From: Lachnospiraceae bacterium
GTDB taxonomy: Bacteria > Bacillota > Clostridia > Lachnospirales > Lachnospiraceae
Length of the DNA: 64,000 nucleotides
Direction: 5' to 3'
Assembly (NCBI GenBank): GCA_022510745.1
Contig: JAFLSY010000011.1
Span: 62,001-126,000 of the forward strand
Both the position numbers and the translations under genes were made by a program. Position 1 is the stretch's first letter. Every line of letters starts with the position of its first letter. The notes under the pieces were generated by a model. It saw only the letters and a list, made by a program, of their open reading frames with translations, was not told the DNA's origin and did no database searches. Positions 26,992-36,895 of the stretch are shown piece after piece.

Positions 26992-28482
26992 TTAATAGTC
27001 AAAATCCCGAAACCGATTGGGACGTCTGGGCCTTCTCCTGCGTTTTTTGCGGCGGCTCTTCAGCCAGCTGCGGCGGTTGTTGCGCTCCCTGGGTTCAAAA
27101 TGGTAGTTCACAAAAAAGGCCCGGATGAAGACAAGCACAATGCATACGCCTGCAATTCCCACAATCCACAGAATCACCTTGAATACATTGATAAAAATAA
27201 TCCGTGATTCGGAAGGTTTATGATCGGAACTTTGGGGTACAGGCTGCATAGTACCGCTTTCGAAAGAATAGCTTTCCGTTCCGCCTGCAAAGTCCACGGA
27301 CACGGAGCCCAAAAAACGGTCCCGGTAGGTATAGGTGATCAGTGCGGCCTCCTTTGCGTTTCCCGTATCATAGGTTATCGTGGATTCCACCTCTGAAAAG
27401 GAGATGGTCTTGGGTACGATGATGCAGTCCTGCGTATTCAGGGAAAGTATGGGTTTGGAACTGCCGAAGATATCGTTGTTGCTGTAGAAAAAGCCTGCAT
27501 TATCTATATTGTATTTTGTTTCCGTTTCCGCAATATTCACCCTGTCAAAATTATTGAAACCGTAGTTGAAAAGCGCTACGGTATCGGCAAACTGGGTGGG
27601 AGATTCCTCCACCATCACCACGGCAATCAGTTTCATGCCATCCTTTTGGGCGCAGGAAACCAGAATGTTTCTGGCGGCATTGGTATAGCCCGTCTTACTG
27701 CCCACCAGATATTCATAAGCATAGGTTTTGCCGGGAAAGAGTTGGTTTTTGGAATATGCCACAATATTGTCGGGCTGGGTGGCCGTAGCGGGAAGATTCA
27801 ACTTCTCTGTTGAAGAAATTTTGCACAGCAGTTCGTTAGCAAAAAAAGCCCGGCCGATCATGGCCAGATCGTAGGCGGAAGTATAATGGTCCTCATCCGG
27901 CAGGCCGTTGGGGTTCACAAAGTGGGAGTCCACGCAGCCCAATTCTTTCGCCCGTTCATTCATCATATCCGCAAAATCCCTCCAGCTCGTGCCGGTAACA
28001 TGCTCGGCCAAGCCAAAAGCCGCTTCGTTGGCGGAGGCGATCAGAACTGCATTCAAACATTGTTCTAAAGTGATGGATTCTCCTTCGTCTAATGCGATAT
28101 GGGAACTGTCTCTGGGAGTATCAAAAATAGCGTCGTGGGAAAAGGTGACGATTTCATCCAAAGAGCAGTTTTCCACTGCGATCAGACAGGTTAAAAGCTT
28201 GGTAGTGCTGGCGGGATAGAGATGCTCATGTACATTCTTCTCATACAGGATGGCACCGCTGTAAGCATCTATTAATATGGCGGACTGGGCACTGATCTGC
28301 GGGGCAGCCGGCCAGTTGGGAATCTGGGCAGTTTCTGCGGGAATCAGCAGCCGTTCCTCCACTTCCGTAACGACAGGCAGGGCGCGGATAGTAAGTGCGT
28401 CCTGCAGCCACAGGGCGGGGAGTAAAATAAGTATTGAAATTGTAAGAAATTTATGGCGAAAATGACAATACAATTTAAACAC
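26992..28482 (-). CDS. dacF: D-alanyl-D-alanine carboxypeptidase, peptidase S11 (DacF-like)
   Basis: A 496-residue low-molecular-weight penicillin-binding protein that trims the terminal D-Ala of peptidoglycan peptides. The signal segment is followed by the catalytic SxxK at S92-TTK95 (YPASTTKLL), SxN in IASANEAAFG, and KTG in VGSKTGYTN. A beta-rich C-terminal domain, a transmembrane helix (about 440-462) and a very basic cytoplasmic tail rich in Arg and Lys follow. The helix after the catalytic domain and the long basic tail anchor it in the membrane. The start appears to be GTG. Confidence 0.93.
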   Translation of the reverse strand: MFKLYCHFRHKFLTISILILLPALWLQDALTIRALPVVTEVEERLLIPAETAQIPNWPAAPQISAQSAILIDAYSGAILYEKNVHEHLYPASTTKLLTCLIAVENCSLDEIVTFSHDAIFDTPRDSSHIALDEGESITLEQCLNAVLIASANEAAFGLAEHVTGTSWRDFADMMNERAKELGCVDSHFVNPNGLPDEDHYTSAYDLAMIGRAFFANELLCKISSTEKLNLPATATQPDNIVAYSKNQLFPGKTYAYEYLVGSKTGYTNAARNILVSCAQKDGMKLIAVVMVEESPTQFADTVALFNYGFNNFDRVNIAETETKYNIDNAGFFYSNNDIFGSSKPILSLNTQDCIIVPKTISFSEVESTITYDTGNAKEAALITYTYRDRFLGSVSVDFAGGTESYSFESGTMQPVPQSSDHKPSESRIIFINVFKVILWIVGIAGVCIVLVFIRAFFVNYHFEPRERNNRRSWLKSRRKKRRRRPRRPNRFRDFDY

Positions 28483-28630
28483 CTATAACCGCAACCTTTC
28501 AGAAAATACTACTATATTATCATACACTATTTTAAGAAAAAACCAAAGTATTTCTTTTTCCATACTGTATTTTTTTTGAATTTGTGCTATACTGTTTTAA
28601 ATAAAAATATGGAAGAACATGGTATGAGAA

Positions 28631-29269
28631 ATGCGTCTGAGAAATATCACCGGTTCCAGGGAGAGAATCGCAGAAAGCTGCTTTGTTGTTAGGGAGCCCC
28701 ATGAGCGGCGGGGAAGATGGCGGGAATTGTTTGGAAACGAGAATCCCATACGGATTGAAATCGGTATGGGAAAAGGGAAATTCCTGTATACGCTTGCGGC
28801 AGAGAATCCGTATATCAACTATATCGGAATTGAAAAGTATTCCAGCGTACTGCTGCGGGCCATTCAGAAAATGGAAGAAGAGGAGCTGCCCAATCTGCGA
28901 TTTATCCGGATGGATGCGGAGGAGTTGACGGAGGTTTTCGGAGAGGGTGAAGTCGACAGAATTTATCTGAACTTCTCCGACCCCTGGCCCAAGGACAGGC
29001 ATGCCAAGCGCAGACTGCCTTCCAGTCAGTTTTTAATGCGCTATGACAAAGTATTAAAGCCGGAGGGAAGGCTGGAATTTAAAACGGACAATCGGGCGCT
29101 TTTCGATTTTGCCATGGAGGAGCTGCCCCGGGCCGGCTGGAAGACGGAGGCTGTTACCTATGATCTGCATCATGAAAAGGAACTGCTTTCGGGAAATATT
29201 ATGACGGAGTATGAGGAAAAGTTTTCCGCTTTAGGGAATCCTATTTACAAGTATATCATTTACAGATAG
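28631..29269 (+). CDS. trmB: tRNA (guanine-N7-)-methyltransferase
   Basis: A 212-residue class I SAM methyltransferase that makes m7G46 in tRNA. The SAM motif is IEIGMGKGKFL. The family signature is NFSDPWPKDRHAKRRL, and KPEGRLEFKTDN follows. Length and motif order match TrmB. It begins a plus-strand run with trxA and the antiporter operon. Confidence 0.95.
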   Translation: MRLRNITGSRERIAESCFVVREPHERRGRWRELFGNENPIRIEIGMGKGKFLYTLAAENPYINYIGIEKYSSVLLRAIQKMEEEELPNLRFIRMDAEELTEVFGEGEVDRIYLNFSDPWPKDRHAKRRLPSSQFLMRYDKVLKPEGRLEFKTDNRALFDFAMEELPRAGWKTEAVTYDLHHEKELLSGNIMTEYEEKFSALGNPIYKYIIYR

Positions 29270-29329
29270 TAGTATGGATGGCGCAAAACCGGGCATACTA
29301 CCGGAAAAAGAGAAAGAGAGGGTACGGCG

Positions 29330-29650
29330 ATGGAATTAAAACTCACAAAACAAAATTTTGAAGAGGAGGTATTGGCCTCAAAGCAGCCTGTTCTGATAGA
29401 CTTTTATGCAGATTGGTGCGGACCGTGTAAAATGATGGCGCCGGTAGTGGAGAAGCTGGCCGAGGAGTATGAAGGGAAAATAAAAGTGGGAAAAGTCAAT
29501 ATAGACGAGGAATTGGAACTGGCACAGAAGTACCGTGTAGCAAGCATACCCACCTTTATCATATTTAAGGACGGTGAGGCAAAGAGCACCTATATCGGTG
29601 CTATGAGCGCGGCGGAACTTACGGAAAAAATTGAGCAGATACTGGCCTAG
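29330..29650 (+). CDS. trxA: Thioredoxin
   Basis: A 106-residue thioredoxin with the active site DWCGPCK (C30, C33) and the cis-proline segment ASIPTFIIF. It is a small cytoplasmic dithiol reductant. It ends 50 bases before the antiporter operon and may be cotranscribed. Confidence 0.96.
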   Translation: MELKLTKQNFEEEVLASKQPVLIDFYADWCGPCKMMAPVVEKLAEEYEGKIKVGKVNIDEELELAQKYRVASIPTFIIFKDGEAKSTYIGAMSAAELTEKIEQILA

Positions 29651-29699
29651 GCCGTATCTGCTTTCTTGCGGGAAGAAACAGCGAAAGGATAGAGTATTT

Positions 29700-30170
29700 A
29701 TGTACATAATACTTTTTTTGATGTGGATTATTTTCAACGGGAATATTACTTTGGAAATCATTCTTTTTGGTCTGGTGATCGCGGCGTTCATGTATGCGTT
29801 TCTCTGTGCATTCATGGGATACAGCATTAAAAAGGATCTTTTTCTGTGTAAAAAGAGCCTGCGTATCCTGCAGTATGTATTGGTGCTGGTGTGGGAGATC
29901 GTGAAAGCGAACGCGGCGGTCATGCGCATGATTCTATCTCCGCGTTTTCATAATGAACCGGTATTGGTCAAATTTAAAACGGATTTAAAGTCCGGAATGG
30001 CGAAAGCGTTACTGGCAAATTCCATCACCCTGACACCGGGAACCATCACCGTATCTTTGGAGGGGGACGAATACACCGTGCACTGTCTGGACAAGCGGCT
30101 GGCTGAAGGCATTGACTCCTCCGTTTTTGTCAGACTGCTGCATAAGCTGGAGGAAGGAGGTCCGAGGTAG
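29700..30170 (+). CDS. mnhE: Mrp/Mbh-type antiporter subunit E (MbhA-like)
   Basis: A 156-residue protein with two N-terminal hydrophobic segments, then VWEIVKANAAVMRMIL and the family block LANSITLTPGTITVSLEGDEYTVHCLD. This is the first subunit of a multisubunit cation/proton antiporter. GAAAGGATAG precedes the ATG. It is followed by subunit F after three bases. Confidence 0.92.
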   Translation: MYIILFLMWIIFNGNITLEIILFGLVIAAFMYAFLCAFMGYSIKKDLFLCKKSLRILQYVLVLVWEIVKANAAVMRMILSPRFHNEPVLVKFKTDLKSGMAKALLANSITLTPGTITVSLEGDEYTVHCLDKRLAEGIDSSVFVRLLHKLEEGGPR

Positions 30171-30173
30171 CAT

Positions 30174-30509
30174 ATGGAACTGGCTAATTTATACCATGCG
30201 GAATATATCGGTATTTTAATATTTATGACCATTCTGCTGTTTGCGTGTCTGCTGCGCGCTGTTTTAGGCCCCAGAGTAGCCGACAGGGTAGTTGCAGTCA
30301 ATATGATGGGTACTATGGTTATGGTCATGATAGCAGTTTTTGCCCTGCTTTTAGGCGAGGGCTATCTGGCGGACATCTGCCTGATCTATGCCATGATCAG
30401 TTTCCTTTCGGTAGTGGTACTGACTAAGGTCTACACCGGCGTCTATCTGGCGAATAAGCAGAACCGCAAGGAGGACGGCAGCAGGAAGGAGGATGAGCAG
30501 GATGCTTGA
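30174..30509 (+). CDS. mnhF: Mrp/Mbh-type antiporter subunit F
   Basis: An 111-residue membrane protein with three helices. LLRAVLGPRVADRVVAVNMMGTM is the MrpF core, followed by ADICLIYAMISFLSVVVLTK. The charged C-terminus overlaps the start of the next gene. Confidence 0.92.
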   Translation: MELANLYHAEYIGILIFMTILLFACLLRAVLGPRVADRVVAVNMMGTMVMVMIAVFALLLGEGYLADICLIYAMISFLSVVVLTKVYTGVYLANKQNRKEDGSRKEDEQDA

Positions 30510-30888
30510 GTGGTTCCGCTTTGCCTTAGGCAGTCTGTTTCTGTTTGTGGGCATTGTGATTTTCTGTGTGCAGCTGTTTGGTATTTTTCGATATAAATAT
30601 GTGCTGAACCGTATGCATGCGGCGGCAATGGGGGATACGCTGGGAATCAGCTTTTCTCTGGTAGGCTTGATGATTTTTTCCGGTCTTAATTTTGTGACGT
30701 TAAAATTTGCGCTGGTAGTTCTGTTTTTGTGGTGCGCTTCTCCTGTTTCCTCCCATTTGATCGCCAGATTGGAGGTTACGACGAATGAAAAACTGGAGGA
30801 AAACTGCAGTGTGGAGACGGATTCTGAGCCCAAAATGCAAAAAGAGGGGAGCGATTTGGGGAAGGCCATAGAGGAGGAAAAAGCATGA
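30493..30888 (+). CDS. mnhG: Mrp/Mbh-type antiporter subunit G
   Basis: A 131-residue membrane protein with three helices. RMHAAAMGDTLGISFSLVGL is the MrpG signature. A hydrophilic tail of about 40 residues is longer than usual. It overlaps the preceding gene by 17 bases; a second ATG at 30502 has GGATGAGCAGG just upstream and is an alternative start. Confidence 0.9.
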   Translation: MSRMLEWFRFALGSLFLFVGIVIFCVQLFGIFRYKYVLNRMHAAAMGDTLGISFSLVGLMIFSGLNFVTLKFALVVLFLWCASPVSSHLIARLEVTTNEKLEENCSVETDSEPKMQKEGSDLGKAIEEEKA

Positions 30889-31142
30889 CGATCATAGAAT
30901 ATATCCTGCTGGGATTTCTGGTAATGTGTGCGGTTTCCGTAAGCTTGTCCAAAAATCTGCTCAATTCCATTTTAATCTATATGTCTTTTTCCCTTGTGAT
31001 GTCCATGGTCTGGATATGTCTGGAATCACCGGATCTGGCCATTACGGAAGCAGCGGTAGGTGCGGGCGTCACCAGTATTCTGTTTTTTGTAACGCTGAAG
31101 AAAATTCAGGCGATACGGCAGGAGGACAAAGAAGATGAGTAA
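30885..31142 (+). CDS. MbhD-like subunit (DUF4040; equals part of MrpA C-terminus)
   Basis: An 85-residue protein with three hydrophobic segments. ESPDLAITEAAVGAGVTSILFF is the motif found in the C-terminal part of MrpA and in the free-standing MbhD of membrane-bound hydrogenases. It overlaps both neighbours by four to eight bases, so translation is coupled. Confidence 0.87.
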   Translation: MTIIEYILLGFLVMCAVSVSLSKNLLNSILIYMSFSLVMSMVWICLESPDLAITEAAVGAGVTSILFFVTLKKIQAIRQEDKEDE

Positions 31143-32061
31143 TGAAAAAGAAAAAAGCCGCTTTATGAGATGGCTGGACGGAGAAAAAGATATTTATGAA
31201 GGCAATGTGGAATTAAAGCCTCAAAAAGAGTATGTGCTCACACCTCAGCGTTTAAGCGAACAGGAACAGGAACGCCGGCAGCTGACGGAGCGCACCAATG
31301 ATGTAGAGCGCAATCGGGTATATCTTTTTTTTAAGTCCGCATACGTTGTACTGGCTGTTGCTTTCTGTCTGACCTTCATATTTGTGTTATTATGGGCGGT
31401 GTCCTGGCTTCCGCCTGTGGGAAATGCCGCCAATCCCGACAACAATGAGGTTTCCGCCCGTTACATAGAAAGAGGTCTGCAGGAAACGGGCGCTGTCAAT
31501 ATTGTGACAGGTATGATTCTGGATTACCGCGCATTTGATACGCTGGGAGAGTCCCATGTCCTTTTCGTGGCTACGATCACGGTGTTAGTGCTGCTGCGTA
31601 AGGATAAGGGTAAAAAGGAGGATAACGACAGGGTATACGAGCCTAAGAACGATACCATTTTGCAAAAGGTGGCATTTATTCTTGTGCCCATGATCATGAT
31701 ATTTGGTATTTACATTATCTTAAATGGGCATCTTTCACCGGGCGGCGGGTTCTCCGGCGGCGCTATCATTGGCGCGGGACTGATCCTATATCTCAATGCC
31801 TTCGGTTTTGCCAAGACGGAGCGGTTTTTTACGGAGAAAACGTATAAAATTGTAAGTTTCTGCGCCCTGTCTTTTTATTGCCTGGCTAAGAGCTATTCTT
31901 TCTATACGGGCGCTAACGGCTTAGAGAGCGGCATTCCATTAGGAACGCCGGGAGCCATTTTAAGCAGCGGCCTGATACTGCCCCTAAACATCTGCGTAGG
32001 CCTGGTGGTGGCCTGTACCATGTACGCTTTTTATGCCATATTCAGAAAGGGGGGCTTTTAA
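31135..32061 (+). CDS. mnhB: MbhE-MnhB fusion subunit
   Basis: A 308-residue protein. A charged N-terminal region of about 60 residues precedes a helix and an MbhE-like segment (ETGAVNIVTGMILDYRAFDT). An MnhB domain follows, with LNGHLSPGGGFSGGAIIGAGL. In Mrp operons these parts are split between MrpA and MrpB; here the MbhE and MbhF/MrpB parts are joined. The charged N-terminal extension is not part of the standard family. Confidence 0.88.
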   Translation: MSNEKEKSRFMRWLDGEKDIYEGNVELKPQKEYVLTPQRLSEQEQERRQLTERTNDVERNRVYLFFKSAYVVLAVAFCLTFIFVLLWAVSWLPPVGNAANPDNNEVSARYIERGLQETGAVNIVTGMILDYRAFDTLGESHVLFVATITVLVLLRKDKGKKEDNDRVYEPKNDTILQKVAFILVPMIMIFGIYIILNGHLSPGGGFSGGAIIGAGLILYLNAFGFAKTERFFTEKTYKIVSFCALSFYCLAKSYSFYTGANGLESGIPLGTPGAILSSGLILPLNICVGLVVACTMYAFYAIFRKGGF

Positions 32062-32436
32062 ATGGGAGCCAATCTGTTTGCGAATTTTGGAGAGGCGGTA
32101 GCCATGGTCTTATTCGGAATCGGTTTCACGAACCTGCTGCTGCAGAAAAATCTGATCAAGAAAATTATCGGTCTGAATATTATGGACAGCGCTATCTATC
32201 TGTTTTTGGCGGAAAAGGGATACATCGAAGGAAGGACCGCCCCCATTGTGGTAGACGGAATACAGAGTGTGGAAGCTTATATCAATCCGGTACCCAGCGG
32301 CCTGGTGCTGACCGGTATCGTAGTTTCCGTTTCCGTTACAGCGCTGATGCTCTCTCTGACAATTCGACTCTACCGCCGATATCATACGCTGGATTTGGAT
32401 GAGATTTCCGCACTCCTGAAAAAGGAGGGAAAATAG
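32062..32436 (+). CDS. mnhC: MnhC/NuoK-like subunit
   Basis: A 124-residue protein with three helices of the NuoK/MrpC type: LLQKNLIKKIIGLNIMDSAIYLF and VPSGLVLTGIVVSVSVTALMLSL. It starts one base after the previous gene ends and is followed directly by the first large antiporter subunit. Confidence 0.92.
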   Translation: MGANLFANFGEAVAMVLFGIGFTNLLLQKNLIKKIIGLNIMDSAIYLFLAEKGYIEGRTAPIVVDGIQSVEAYINPVPSGLVLTGIVVSVSVTALMLSLTIRLYRRYHTLDLDEISALLKKEGK

Positions 32437-33927
32437 ATGGCTTTTATACAGAATTTCCCTTTTTTTTCCATAATCATATCGCTCTTTTCGGGTGCGATCA
32501 GTTCCATTTTAAACGGAAGAGCGGCCAGAGTGCTCAACCGTATCGTGATCATAGTGGTGGCGGTATTGTCTGCGGTGACCTTATTCTATACTTGGGGAAC
32601 GGGGACAAGCTATGTATTTTGGATGGGGCATTTTCCCGCCCCTTTTGGAAATGAAATCCGGGCCGGCGTGCTGGAGGCCGGTATGGCGGTGTTCTTCTGT
32701 CTGGTCATGCTGCTGTCCCTTTGGGGCGGCAGAGAGCATTTGGAGGAGGAGATAGAGGGTTCAAAGCAGAACTACTATTATATTTTGACAAACCTGCTGC
32801 TCTGTTCCCTGTTAGCACTTCTGTATACCAATGACCTTTTCACCGCCTATGTCTTTGTGGAGATCAACACCATATCCGCGTGCGGGCTTATTATGATAAG
32901 GCAGAACGGCCGTACTATTGAGGCTGCGGTACGTTATATGATCATGAGTCTCTTGGGGTCGGGTATGCTGCTAATGGGACTTTGCATGCTCTATGATCTT
33001 ACGGGACATTTGCTGATGAGCAATATACAGGAGGCGGTGGCGATTCTCCATGCCTCCGGCGAGTACAAAATTCCGCTGACCGTTACGATCGGCCTGATGA
33101 CGGTGGGGCTTGCCATTAAAAGTGCGCTATTCCCTTTCCATACCTGGGTGCCGGATGCTTACGGCTATTCCACAGCGTCCAGTGCTGCCATTTTATCATC
33201 CCTGGTGAGCAAGGGTTATATTTTCCTGCTGATCAAGATCATCTACCGCGTGATCGGGTTTGAGACTTTTCATGATACCAAAATCGTGAATGTGCTTTTT
33301 GTATTTGGATTGGCCGGTATGATTTTCGGTTCCCTGAGTGCGATCAAAGAAGACGATATCCGGAGGATGATCGCGTTTTCTTCCGTAGCGCAGATCGGGT
33401 ACATCTATATGGGCATTGGTATGGGAACCCGGGCCGGTATGGTGGCTGCCATTTTCCATATATTCTCCCATGCCGCAACCAAAGCCCTGCTTTTTATTGC
33501 GGGCGTGGGGCTGACAGACGCTTCCGGTGACAATGTACGGTTCATACCTTTGACGGGAGCGGCGTACCGTAATAAGATTGCGGGAGTGGCATTTGCCGCC
33601 GGATCTCTTTCCATGGTGGGTATGCCATTACTTTCCGGTTTTATCAGCAAGCTGCTCTTTGCTCAGGCCGCGGTACAGAATCAGGGTAAGCTGCTGCCGG
33701 CGCTGATCGTGTTGGCCCTCAGTACGATTTTGAATGCCATTTATTTTATAAAAACAGTTATCCGCATCTATACACCCGTGCAGTCTGACTTTGCGGGACG
33801 CAGAATAAAAACACAGGTGTTATTTGCGGTTTCTTCAGTGCTGTTGGTGGTTTTGAATTTATATCTGGGATGCATGTCCCAGTTTTTGGTAGATTTGATC
33901 GAGAAAGGATTGGGGATGTTTGCATGA
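32437..33927 (+). CDS. mnhD: NuoL/M/N-type antiporter subunit 1 (MnhD/MbhH-like)
   Basis: A 496-residue polytopic protein of the proton-antiporter family. The glutamate in TAYVFVEINTISA (helix 5) and the lysine in AIKSALFPFHTWVPDAY (helix 7) mark a complete ion path. The histidine-bearing segment IFHIFSHAATKALLFI follows. It directly follows mnhC as in Mrp and Mbh operons, so it is the best MnhD equivalent. Confidence 0.93.
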   Translation: MAFIQNFPFFSIIISLFSGAISSILNGRAARVLNRIVIIVVAVLSAVTLFYTWGTGTSYVFWMGHFPAPFGNEIRAGVLEAGMAVFFCLVMLLSLWGGREHLEEEIEGSKQNYYYILTNLLLCSLLALLYTNDLFTAYVFVEINTISACGLIMIRQNGRTIEAAVRYMIMSLLGSGMLLMGLCMLYDLTGHLLMSNIQEAVAILHASGEYKIPLTVTIGLMTVGLAIKSALFPFHTWVPDAYGYSTASSAAILSSLVSKGYIFLLIKIIYRVIGFETFHDTKIVNVLFVFGLAGMIFGSLSAIKEDDIRRMIAFSSVAQIGYIYMGIGMGTRAGMVAAIFHIFSHAATKALLFIAGVGLTDASGDNVRFIPLTGAAYRNKIAGVAFAAGSLSMVGMPLLSGFISKLLFAQAAVQNQGKLLPALIVLALSTILNAIYFIKTVIRIYTPVQSDFAGRRIKTQVLFAVSSVLLVVLNLYLGCMSQFLVDLIEKGLGMFA

Positions 33928-35411
33928 TATTCATATCGATTCTGATACCGGTGTTTACAGGCCTCATTCTGCTTCTTTCGCCGGAATGGAAAAACAGAAA
34001 ACTGCTCTGTGCATTTACGACAGCTGCCCTGCTTTTATCGGTGAGTGCGGTGGGAATCACACTGTCCGTTACGGGGGACAAGGAAGCGGTGACGCTCTTT
34101 AATCTCACGCAGAGTCTGCCCATACTGTTTAAGATAGACGGTGTGGGACGATTCTTTGCCGTGCTGACCGGTGCAGTATGGGTGCTGGCGGCTATATATT
34201 CTTTTGTTTATATGGGACATGAACAGAAGGAAAAGTGTTACTACGGTTTTTACTTGCTGAGTTATGCCGTATTGATCGGCTTGGATTTTTCGGGAAATTT
34301 AATTACCTTCTACCTTTTTTATGAACTGATGAGTCTGCTCACCCTGCCGTTGGTATTGCATAGCGAAACCAAAGAAGCGACCATGGCGGGATTAAAGTAT
34401 CTGTTTTTCTCGTTGGCGGGTGCATACATGGTGCTGTTCGGCCTGTTCATATTAAACAGATTTGGCAATACGCTCACCTTTACGGCAGGGGGCGTGCTGG
34501 ACTTGACCTTGATACAGGGAAAAGAAGGCCTGCTTTTGGCGGCCGCTTTTCTGATGCTCTTAGGCTTCGGTGTGAAAGCGGGCATGTTTCCTCTGCATGC
34601 ATGGCTGCCAACAGCCCATCCTGTGGCTCCGGCTCCGGCTTCCGGCGTATTATCGGGTATCATTGTAAAATGCGGCATTCTGGGTGTGGTCCGCACGGTG
34701 TACTATCTGTTCGGGGTCGGATTTTTAAGGGGAACCTGGGTGCAGCAGGTATGGCTTGTATTAATATTGCTGACGGTCCTTTTAGGTTCTATGATGGCCT
34801 ATCGGGAAAAGGTGTTAAAAAAGCGGCTGGCTTATTCCACTGTCAGCCAGGTGGCATATATTCTTTTTGGTCTGGCAATGATGCAGCCCGGGAGTTTTGT
34901 GGGAGCGTTTTTGCATATCGGTGCCCATGCATTTATGAAATGCGGTCTATTTTTAATAGCGGGCGTTATTATTTTTAAAACAGGAAGGACCAAGGTGGAT
35001 GAGCTGGCAGGAATCGGCAGAGAAATGCCCGTTACCATGGTTTGTTATACGCTTCTGTCCCTGTCCTTAATCGGGATTCCGCCGTTTGCCGGCTTTGTGA
35101 GTAAATGGTATTTGGGAATGGGAAGTGTGTTGGCTGAAGCGCCGGTATTTGATGTTTTAGGACCGGCGGTGCTTTTAGTTTCCGCTCTTTTGACAGCGGG
35201 ATATCTTCTGCCCTTGTCCATTCGGGGCTTCCTGCCGGGAGAGGAGACTGCGGGAATCAAAGTGGAAAAACAGGAGCCGTCCATGCTGATGCTGGTACCA
35301 ATCCTGATTTTGACGATCCTAATTACGATCGGAGGACTGTTTCCCGACCAGATAATAGAGTTTGTCAGCCGTATCGTGGGAACATTGTTTAAGGAGGTGC
35401 TTGGCGGATGA
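33924..35411 (+). CDS. NuoL/M/N-type antiporter subunit 2
   Basis: A 495-residue polytopic protein overlapping the previous gene by four bases (ATGA). Helix 5 Glu is in TFYLFYELMSLLTLP and helix 7 Lys is in GVKAGMFPLHAWLPTAHPVAPAPAS. LHIGAHAFMKCGLFLIAG is also present. All residues expected for ion transport are kept. It is an extra copy relative to standard Mrp, which has one MrpA and one MrpD. Confidence 0.9.
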   Translation: MIFISILIPVFTGLILLLSPEWKNRKLLCAFTTAALLLSVSAVGITLSVTGDKEAVTLFNLTQSLPILFKIDGVGRFFAVLTGAVWVLAAIYSFVYMGHEQKEKCYYGFYLLSYAVLIGLDFSGNLITFYLFYELMSLLTLPLVLHSETKEATMAGLKYLFFSLAGAYMVLFGLFILNRFGNTLTFTAGGVLDLTLIQGKEGLLLAAAFLMLLGFGVKAGMFPLHAWLPTAHPVAPAPASGVLSGIIVKCGILGVVRTVYYLFGVGFLRGTWVQQVWLVLILLTVLLGSMMAYREKVLKKRLAYSTVSQVAYILFGLAMMQPGSFVGAFLHIGAHAFMKCGLFLIAGVIIFKTGRTKVDELAGIGREMPVTMVCYTLLSLSLIGIPPFAGFVSKWYLGMGSVLAEAPVFDVLGPAVLLVSALLTAGYLLPLSIRGFLPGEETAGIKVEKQEPSMLMLVPILILTILITIGGLFPDQIIEFVSRIVGTLFKEVLGG

Positions 35412-36883
35412 GCAAAGTTTTGATGCTTGCAGCAATTCTGCTGCCCATTATAGGCAGTATTCCTCTATTTTTATTTAAATGGCAAAATCGGAGAGCAATG
35501 CGGGTATATTTGGAGATACTGGTCTGTATGACCTCCTTTTTGGTTTGGTACCTGTTATTAAAAGGATCGGCAGAACCCTTTACGGTGGTTTACTTTACGG
35601 GAAATCTGGCGATAGAACTTAAGATAGACGGTCTATCCACCATGTTTGCGGGGCTGGTTTCAGTGCTCTGGCCTTTTGCAACCCTGTATTCGTTTGAGTA
35701 TATGCAGCATGAGCCACGGGAAAGAAGTTTTTTCCTGTTCTACACCATGACCTATGGAGTAACGCTGGGAATTGCTTTGTCAGGCAATCTGCTGACCATG
35801 TATTTCTTCTATGAACTGTTGACGCTGGTAACGGTACCCCTTGTGATGCAGACACTGACAAGAGAGGCCATATTGGCCAGCAGAAAGTATATGTACTATT
35901 CCTTGGGAGGCGCCGCATTTGCCTTTATCGGCCTGATATTTGTCATCATCTACGGCAGTTCCATGGATTTTGTGTACGGCGGGGTGTTAGAACTGGAAAA
36001 AATCGGCAGCCGCACCAATCTTTTGCTGTTGATCTATGTATTTTCCTTCTGCGGCTTCGGTGTGAAGGCGACGCTCTGGCCGTTTGATTCCTGGCTGCCA
36101 CATGCAAGCGTGGCGCCCACGCCGGTAACGGCTCTGTTACATGCGGTAGCGGTAGTAAAGTCCGGTGCTTTTGCCGTTATACGGATGACCTACTATAGCT
36201 ACGGCACGGATTTCTTGCGGGGAACCTGGGCGCAGGATGTAGTGATGACGCTGACGATCATAACCATTGTATATGGCTGTTCCAGGGCAGTGAAGGAAAC
36301 TCATTTGAAGAGAAGGCTGGCTTATTCCACCGTCAGCAATCTTTCCTATATTCTTTTCGGAGCCAGCCTCATGACCCCGGCGGGATTGCTTGGTGCGCTG
36401 ACCCATATCCTGTTTCATGCCTTTATGAAAATCTGCTCTTTCTTCTGTGTGGGAGCGGTCATGAGCAAAACAGGAAAGAGCTATGTGCACGAAATAGATG
36501 GTTTTGGGAAAAAGATGCCGGCGGTTTTTGCCTGCTTCACGATTTCGGCGCTGGCTCTTATTGGGGTGCCGGGCATGGCAGGATTTATCAGTAAGTGGTA
36601 TCTGGCTTCCGCAGCGGTTTCTGCTGACAATCCACTGGCATATGCAGGAGTGGCGGCGCTTTTGCTCTCCGCGCTGTTGACGGCCATTTATATGCTGACC
36701 CTAGTTGTGCGGGCTTATTTTCCCGGAAAAGATTTTGACTATGCAGCGATCGAGCGGGTACAAGATCCCGGAGTCTGCATGTGGGTTCCTTTGGTATTCT
36801 TTGTAGTGGTGATCATGATATTCGGCCTGCGTTCGCAGACGGTTATCGGCTTTTTAAGTGAGATAGCCGCAGGCAGATATTAG
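35408..36883 (+). CDS. NuoL/M/N-type antiporter subunit 3
   Basis: A 491-residue polytopic protein, again with a four-base overlap. Helix 5 Glu is in TMYFFYELLTLVTVP and helix 7 Lys is in GVKATLWPFDSWLPHASVAPTPV. LTHILFHAFMKICSFF is also present. It is most like subunit 2, which suggests a duplication within the operon followed by divergence. Confidence 0.9.
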   Translation: MSKVLMLAAILLPIIGSIPLFLFKWQNRRAMRVYLEILVCMTSFLVWYLLLKGSAEPFTVVYFTGNLAIELKIDGLSTMFAGLVSVLWPFATLYSFEYMQHEPRERSFFLFYTMTYGVTLGIALSGNLLTMYFFYELLTLVTVPLVMQTLTREAILASRKYMYYSLGGAAFAFIGLIFVIIYGSSMDFVYGGVLELEKIGSRTNLLLLIYVFSFCGFGVKATLWPFDSWLPHASVAPTPVTALLHAVAVVKSGAFAVIRMTYYSYGTDFLRGTWAQDVVMTLTIITIVYGCSRAVKETHLKRRLAYSTVSNLSYILFGASLMTPAGLLGALTHILFHAFMKICSFFCVGAVMSKTGKSYVHEIDGFGKKMPAVFACFTISALALIGVPGMAGFISKWYLASAAVSADNPLAYAGVAALLLSALLTAIYMLTLVVRAYFPGKDFDYAAIERVQDPGVCMWVPLVFFVVVIMIFGLRSQTVIGFLSEIAAGRY

Positions 36884-36895
36884 GAGGTGGCTGTT